Positions 21,731 to 25,760 of a stretch of 25,760 nt of DNA are shown one piece after another. The DNA is taken from NCBI GenBank assembly GCA_910587575.1, contig CAJULU010000044.1, positions 1 through 25,760 on the forward strand, given 5' to 3'. The notes beneath the pieces were generated by a model. It had not been told where the DNA came from and ran no database searches. It saw only the letters and a list, made by a program, of their open reading frames with translations. Each line of letters opens with the position of its first letter. Within the stretch, counting starts at the first letter, position 1. The DNA comes from an uncultured Dorea sp. (GTDB taxonomy: Bacteria > Bacillota > Clostridia > Lachnospirales > Lachnospiraceae). The translations under genes and the position numbers were made by a program.

Positions 21731-21734
21731 CCTG

Positions 21735-22883
21735 TCATCTTCTTAATTCTGCCCGGATTGCTTCTTCATTTCCGCATAAGGATCCCTGCACCATCCCCGG
21801 TTTGCCGCCGCCTCTGCCTTCAAAAGCAGCGTTCAGACGCTGACAGAACGGGCGCACGTCCGTCTGCCTGCTTCCGATCACATACCGGTATCCTTCTTCT
21901 TCGTTTCCTGCGAAAACAGCGCAGACCCTGGCTCCCTTATTCAGTAACAGATTCATCAGTTCTCTTGGCCCATTCCCGGACAGGCCGGAATCGAACACAG
22001 TAACCACTTCTTCCTCCACCGGAATCTCCGCCGCCTGGTACGCCAGCATTTTCTGCTGCAGAGAGGCGATCTTCCCTTTCAGACTGCCTGCCTCTTCTTT
22101 CAGATGGGCCACTGCCTCTGCAATTCCTTCTTCTTTAGCGCTTAAAAGAGCAGAAACTGCCTTTGCGCTCTCATCCTTCCTGTCATAGTCTGCCAGCGCC
22201 CGGAACCCGCAGAGCATCGTGATGCGCTCCCCGCCTTTGTAATTCATCATATGTACCAGCTTGATCAGACCGATCTCTCCCGTTGCCTCCAGGTGGGGCG
22301 CACAGCAGGCACAGACATCATAGCCTGGTATGGTGATGATCCGCACCTGCCCCTCGATCTCAATCTTGCTCCGGTACTCCATCGAAGCCAGCTCTTCCCT
22401 GGAAGGATAAGTGATACCCACCTCCAGATTCTGAAACACGGCCTGGTTTGCCGCCAGTTCAATCTCTTTTAACTCTTCTCTGGTTATAGGGCCGTTAAAA
22501 TCCATGGTACAGTAATCCCCGCCCAGATGAAAGCCTACGTTATCGTATCCGAGCCGGCTGTGGACAAGCCCGGATATGATATGCTCCCCTGTATGCTGCT
22601 GCATCCGGTCGAAACGTACCTCCCAGTCCAGCCTCCCTTTCACAAGGGCTCCTGTCTCAAGGGGCGCTGTCACTACATGATAGATGACCCCGTCTTTTTC
22701 CCGGGTATCCACCACTTCAGCCGTATCAAGCCAGCCCACGTCTCCGTACTGGCCTCCCCCTTCCGGGAAAAATGCGGTCTGATCCAGTACCGCCCGGTAT
22801 CTTTCCCCATCCGGCTCACAGGAGAGTACCTTTGCCTCAAATTCTTTCCTGTAGCTATTCTGATAGAATAATTTCTCCGTCAT
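21735..22883 (-). CDS. Alanyl-tRNA editing protein, AlaX-L type
   Basis: This 382-residue stand-alone editing protein resembles the editing and C-terminal parts of alanyl-tRNA synthetase. FFPEGGGQYGDVG (38-50) is typical of the second/editing domain. The zinc-binding HxxxH is QQHTGEHI (H97, H101), and the second metal half is CACCAPHLEATGEIG (C193, H197). A coiled-coil stretch (about 250-290) leads to a DHHA1-like C-terminus with GRGGGKPGMVQGS. It hydrolyses mischarged Ser- or Gly-tRNA(Ala) in the cytoplasm. It lies 47 bases downstream of argS on the same strand, probably co-transcribed, and is followed by a strong terminator. A weak AGAGGA lies 11 nt before the start. Confidence 0.92.
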   Translation of the reverse strand: MTEKLFYQNSYRKEFEAKVLSCEPDGERYRAVLDQTAFFPEGGGQYGDVGWLDTAEVVDTREKDGVIYHVVTAPLETGALVKGRLDWEVRFDRMQQHTGEHIISGLVHSRLGYDNVGFHLGGDYCTMDFNGPITREELKEIELAANQAVFQNLEVGITYPSREELASMEYRSKIEIEGQVRIITIPGYDVCACCAPHLEATGEIGLIKLVHMMNYKGGERITMLCGFRALADYDRKDESAKAVSALLSAKEEGIAEAVAHLKEEAGSLKGKIASLQQKMLAYQAAEIPVEEEVVTVFDSGLSGNGPRELMNLLLNKGARVCAVFAGNEEEGYRYVIGSRQTDVRPFCQRLNAAFEGRGGGKPGMVQGSLCGNEEAIRAELRR

Positions 22884-22930
22884 ATTCCGTGCAATCCTCT
22901 CTGGTTCTGCCGTCTGTTCTTTACAGTTCC

Positions 22931-24697
22931 TTACATTCTCTCCGGCGCCTCAAAGCCAAGTATGTCAATACATGACTCCAGCACACGCTTCGTAAGACTG
23001 AGCAGGGCAATATACCCTTTCTGTTTCCTGACGTCTTCTTCTGCAAGAATCTTCGTCTCATGATAGAAGCGGTTGAATGCATTTGCAAGGTCATAGATAT
23101 AGGCACAGATTTTATGAAGAGCCAGTTCTTCAAACGCAGCCTCAATTACGTCATTATATTTCAGTACCTCCAGCATCAATGCTTTCTCGTTACCGTCATG
23201 TGCCGGCTCCACTTCCAGATTCTCAAGGCTTTTCCCTTCTGCCTGATACTTGCTGAGGATAGACTTAATCCGCACAATCGTATAGAGGATATACGGGCCT
23301 GTGTTTCCCTCAAAGGAGGTAAAGCGATCCACATCAAACACATAATCCTTAAATGCCTGGTTTGACAAATCTCCGTATTTAATTGCAGACATCCCCACAA
23401 TCCTTGCCGTTTCCTCTGCCTCTTCTGCGGCAACCGTCCGGTTCTCGGCTATTTTCTTACGCATCTCATCTACAATGTCCGCAATCAGATTCTCCAGACG
23501 CATAACCCCGCCTTCCCGGGTCTTAAAAGGCTTTCCATCCTTCCCATTCATAGTACCGAATCCCAGGAACTGAAGGTCTGTCTTCTCCGGCACAATCCCT
23601 GTCTTCCTGGCTGCACGGAATACCTGAAGGAAATGAAGATCCTGGCGCTTGTCTGCGAGATAGATGATCTGATCCGGGTCATAATCCTGTTCTCTCTGAA
23701 TCAATGTGGCAAGATCTGTGGTTCCGTAAAGGGACGCTCCGTCTGATTTGCGAATCATGCATGGCGGAATCTCCTTAGTATCCGATTCCTCCTGTACATC
23801 AATCACCAGCGCACCATCGTCCATATGCGCATATCCTTCCCGTTCCAGTCTCTCAATCATCTCCGGGATATACACTTGTGCGTCTGACTCTCCTTTCCAC
23901 AGATCGAAATGCACATTCAGGCTCTCATAATTCTTCTCAAGGTCTGCCACTGATACATGCATAATGTGTTTCCAGACTGCCCGGTATCCCGCATGTCCGT
24001 TCTGAAGGAGCCTGGTTGCCTCTAATGCTTCCCTGCGGTATTCCTCATCCTCCTTTGCCCGGCTGCTTGCCGTCGGGTAGATCTCCTCCAGTTCTCCTAT
24101 GGTAAACGGAGCCTCCTTTGGATATTCTCCATTAAAATCCTCACAGAAGTAGGGCAGTTCTGGCTTACGTTCCTTTAATTCCGTAATAATCAAGCCCATC
24201 TGATACCCCCAGTCACCCAGATGGACATCTCCCAGTACCCGGTGTCCCATCTTCTTTGCCAGCCGTTTGATCCCTTCGCCGATAATCGCAGAGCGCAGAT
24301 GTCCTACATGCAGCGGCTTGGCTACATTTGCCCCGCCGTAATCCACAATCACGGTCTTCGGAAGCCTTGCCGTCTCAAGACCCAGCTTCTCATCTCTTCC
24401 CATCTGGTTCAGATAGTCCGCCACATATTCTTTCTTAAGCTTCATATTGATAAATCCAGGCTTCACCGCATTGACTTCTTCCAGACACTGACTGCCACTC
24501 AGTGCTTTCACCACGTCTTCTGCAATCATAATCGGCGCTTTCCGGTATGCCTTAGCCCCGGCCATTGCTCCATTACACTGATATTCGCACAGATCCGGCC
24601 GGTTGGACAGGGTTACCTTTGCATATTCCTTATCGTATCCTGCCGACACAAATGCCTCCGCCAGTTCTCCGGTAATAAGATCTATGATTTTCTTCAT
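22931..24697 (-). CDS. argS: Arginyl-tRNA synthetase
   Basis: This 588-residue class I synthetase charges tRNA-Arg. The N-terminal Arg-tRNA-binding domain (1-100) is followed by the HIGH-type motif GGANVAKPLHVGHLRSAIIG (HVGH at 130-133). The catalytic core includes YGTTDLATLIQREQDYDPDQ. The KMSKS site is degenerate (KDGKPFKTREGG), as is usual in many bacterial ArgS, and the anticodon-binding DALR-type domain ends in LSLTKRVLESCIDILGFEAP. The frame is open from 24763, but the ATG at 24697 has GGAGG 7 nt before it. A terminator hairpin sits only 23 nt upstream of the start, so expression must come by read-through or attenuation. A tRNA-Arg gene lies 0.75 kb upstream. Confidence 0.97.
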   Translation of the reverse strand: MKKIIDLITGELAEAFVSAGYDKEYAKVTLSNRPDLCEYQCNGAMAGAKAYRKAPIMIAEDVVKALSGSQCLEEVNAVKPGFINMKLKKEYVADYLNQMGRDEKLGLETARLPKTVIVDYGGANVAKPLHVGHLRSAIIGEGIKRLAKKMGHRVLGDVHLGDWGYQMGLIITELKERKPELPYFCEDFNGEYPKEAPFTIGELEEIYPTASSRAKEDEEYRREALEATRLLQNGHAGYRAVWKHIMHVSVADLEKNYESLNVHFDLWKGESDAQVYIPEMIERLEREGYAHMDDGALVIDVQEESDTKEIPPCMIRKSDGASLYGTTDLATLIQREQDYDPDQIIYLADKRQDLHFLQVFRAARKTGIVPEKTDLQFLGFGTMNGKDGKPFKTREGGVMRLENLIADIVDEMRKKIAENRTVAAEEAEETARIVGMSAIKYGDLSNQAFKDYVFDVDRFTSFEGNTGPYILYTIVRIKSILSKYQAEGKSLENLEVEPAHDGNEKALMLEVLKYNDVIEAAFEELALHKICAYIYDLANAFNRFYHETKILAEEDVRKQKGYIALLSLTKRVLESCIDILGFEAPERM

Positions 24698-24720
24698 CTT
24701 TTCTCCTCCTTCCTGGTAAC

Positions 24721-24758
24721 AAAAAAAGCCAGATCTCTGCAATCCACAGGGATCTGGC
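24721..24758 (-). terminator. Intrinsic terminator (or attenuator) between the 24801 gene and argS
   Basis: A stem GCCAGATC/GATCTGGC (24728-24735 with 24751-24758) has an inner CTG/CAG pairing and is followed on the minus strand by seven T. It lies 43 bases after the upstream stop codon and 23 bases before the argS start. Confidence 0.9.
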
Positions 24759-24800
24759 CCCATTCATCATTCATTGGCATGGCAATGAAGTCCGATAAAA

Positions 24801-25421
24801 CTATGCTTCTTTATAAGCATTCTCCAGGTCTGCCAGAGCCTCCTTGAGCAGGGCATCTGACCTGACCGCTTTCTGATAAGCATCCTGGGTCTCTGCCATG
24901 AGTGCCTGTACGTCCTCATGTGCCGCAATCTTCTGGATATGGGACTTCACCTTCTCGTCTTCCACCGAGGCGCTGACCCGGTAACCGTTCTCCTTGTCTT
25001 CCACGATATACAAGGTACTTAATCCGGGAACCCTGGTATAGACGTCCTTAATCTTCATATCATATCTGGCAAATGCCACATATGTACCCAGATATTTTCC
25101 TTCTTTGGTATAAATACAGAGATCATCATACGACTCAATAAAGCCTGTCTCTTCTTCCTGCTGGCTGTAATAATCTTTCACTGCAGCAGTAATCTCCGGA
25201 TATTCCTCCATTCTCAACGGATTCAGCTGTGCAAATCCACTTCTGTGATTCTCCGTATACAGATGATCGGAAATTGTCTTTTGTGCTTTCTGGACTTTCG
25301 CTTTTGTAAGACCCGAGCCGGCTGCCCCCGCTGCCGCCACCGAGATGACCAGGAATGGCAGTATGACCATCTTCCGGTATCTCCTGCGGCTTCCGGAATG
25401 CGCCTTTTCTCTTTCTTCCAT
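24801..25421 (-). CDS. Small membrane-anchored protein, function unknown
   Basis: This 206-residue protein has a basic, Arg-rich cytoplasmic N-terminus (GSRRRYRKM), one membrane segment (VILPFLVISVAAAGAAGSGL, about 19-38) and an extracytoplasmic domain. The middle region (about 75-155: YPEITAAVKDYYSQ, YTKEGKYLGTYVAFARYDMK, PGLSTLYIVEDKENGYRV) alternates strands and helices in a way that suggests an NTF2-like fold. The C-terminus is a Glu/Ala-rich helix. I recall similar proteins only in Lachnospiraceae and do not know a function. The frame opens at 25457, but ATG at 25421 has GGAGG 7 nt before it; the longer version would run into the tRNA. Confidence 0.82.
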   Translation of the reverse strand: MEEREKAHSGSRRRYRKMVILPFLVISVAAAGAAGSGLTKAKVQKAQKTISDHLYTENHRSGFAQLNPLRMEEYPEITAAVKDYYSQQEEETGFIESYDDLCIYTKEGKYLGTYVAFARYDMKIKDVYTRVPGLSTLYIVEDKENGYRVSASVEDEKVKSHIQKIAAHEDVQALMAETQDAYQKAVRSDALLKEALADLENAYKEA

Positions 25422-25452
25422 AAGGCTACCTCCATCTGCACTTAAAAAAATA

Positions 25453-25524
25453 CACACCCGGGCGGATTCGAACCGCCGCTCCCGCCTCCGGAGGGCGGTG
25501 CTCTATCCCCTGAGCTACGGGTGC
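25453..25524 (-). tRNA. tRNA-Arg (anticodon CCG)
   Basis: The minus strand folds as a 72-nt cloverleaf. The acceptor GCACCCG pairs with CGGGTGT (one G-U at the end) and the D-stem is GCTC/GAGC. The anticodon stem CCGCC/GGCGG encloses loop CTCCGGA (anticodon CCG, codon CGG), the variable region is GAGC, and the T-arm is GGCGG-TTCGAAT-CCGCC. CCA is not encoded. A seven-T run follows on the minus strand. A TATAAT (25547-25552) lies about 25 bases upstream as a likely -10. Confidence 0.96.
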
Positions 25525-25566
25525 ATAATCATATGAAACTGCAAAAATTATATTACCACATTTATC

Positions 25567-25621
25567 CGAAAAAGTAAAGGAAATGATGACAACATTTCTC
25601 ACATTTCCTCTACTTTTTTCG
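25567..25621 (-). terminator. Long near-perfect hairpin, probable bidirectional terminator
   Basis: Arms of 19 and 20 bases (25567-25585 and 25602-25621), with one bulge and one G-U, enclose a 16-base loop. The outer part is A-tract/T-tract, so on either strand the core stem is followed by five or six T. On the minus strand it would end transcription of the gene stopping at 25645. Confidence 0.75.
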
Positions 25622-25644
25622 TCACAGGTGTTTTTCGGCCCTTT

Positions 25645-25760
25645 TTAGCAGACCAGACGTCTTACGTTCCGGTCATAATAATACGCATGACCGGCAAGAC
25701 GGTCCTCTTCTTCTACCTGTGCCTCATGGTATCGCTTATCGTATACCCTATGGCACTCTC
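25645..25760 (-). CDS. C-terminal fragment of an unrecognised protein
   Basis: One minus-strand frame is open from the window edge to TAA at 25645-25647, giving 37 residues: ECHRVYDKRYHEAQVEEEDR then LAGHAYYYDRNVRRLVC. The other two frames stop early. The tail is charged and Tyr/Arg-rich, with no recognisable domain. A terminator-like hairpin follows, which supports a real gene end. The rest lies outside the window. Confidence 0.55.
   Translation of the reverse strand, partial: ECHRVYDKRYHEAQVEEEDRLAGHAYYYDRNVRRLVC

Noticed and set aside
24697..24803. T-box riboswitch for argS
   Set aside because: Only about 100 nt separate the genes and no T-box consensus or specifier stem is present; a simple terminator or attenuator fits better.
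1..25760. CRISPR array or insertion sequence
   Set aside because: No regularly spaced identical repeats with unique spacers and no transposase-like frame or terminal inverted repeats were found.

Overview
The window looks like a chromosomal segment of a low-to-moderate-GC Firmicute, most plausibly a gut Lachnospiraceae (Blautia/Dorea/Ruminococcus-like). This rests on strong GGAGG-type ribosome binding sites, short U-tailed terminators, Firmicute-type OmpR two-component systems, a CsbB/YfhO pair, and two AAA-ATPase/PD-(D/E)XK fusion proteins of the type abundant in Clostridia. The genus cannot be fixed from sequence reading alone. Almost everything is on the minus strand; only one two-component system and purC are on the plus strand.

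Left accessory region (1-7151). It holds the start of a RhuM-like gene, a frameshifted coding remnant, and an AT-rich two-gene module: an SMC/RecF-like ATPase overlapping by ATGA with a small protein carrying a PD-(D/E)XK-like D...E-L-K pattern. Upstream lies an AAA-ATPase/PD-(D/E)XK single-gene protein (2245-3918), with a 19-bp direct repeat at its two ends and a 24-codon ORF at its 3' junction. A GtrA-like membrane protein overlapping a sugar-nucleotidyltransferase follows (4085-5388), then a second, different AAA/PD-(D/E)XK protein (5562-7151). The ATPase/nuclease pair is my best candidate for an undescribed defence-type system.

Middle region (7280-13092). Three overlapping genes encode an ABC exporter (two permeases and an ATPase), and further upstream on the same strand is an OmpR/histidine-kinase pair. 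This is a familiar antimicrobial-peptide sensing and export layout. Between the two lies an AT-rich cassette: a 58-residue protein and a PARP/diphtheria-toxin-like ADP-ribosyltransferase candidate, which resembles a toxin-antitoxin unit and has its own terminator.

Right-middle region (13257-19158). A YfhO-family membrane protein overlaps a CsbB/GtrB-like polyprenyl-phosphate glycosyltransferase, a pair expected to decorate cell-wall polymers; the GtrA-like protein at 4085 could supply the flippase-like partner. Divergent from it is a second two-component system preceded by phased CTTAAG-like boxes, consistent with autoregulation.

Housekeeping right end (19271-25760). purC is followed by an imperfect triple repeat and a terminator, then an HtrA-like protease, an alanyl-tRNA editing protein (AlaX type), arginyl-tRNA synthetase (with a terminator hairpin only 23 nt before its start codon), a small membrane-anchored protein, tRNA-Arg(CCG), and the 3' end of an unrecognised gene. 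No uncovered stretch exceeds about 250 bases, and no CRISPR array, rRNA, IS element or origin was seen.
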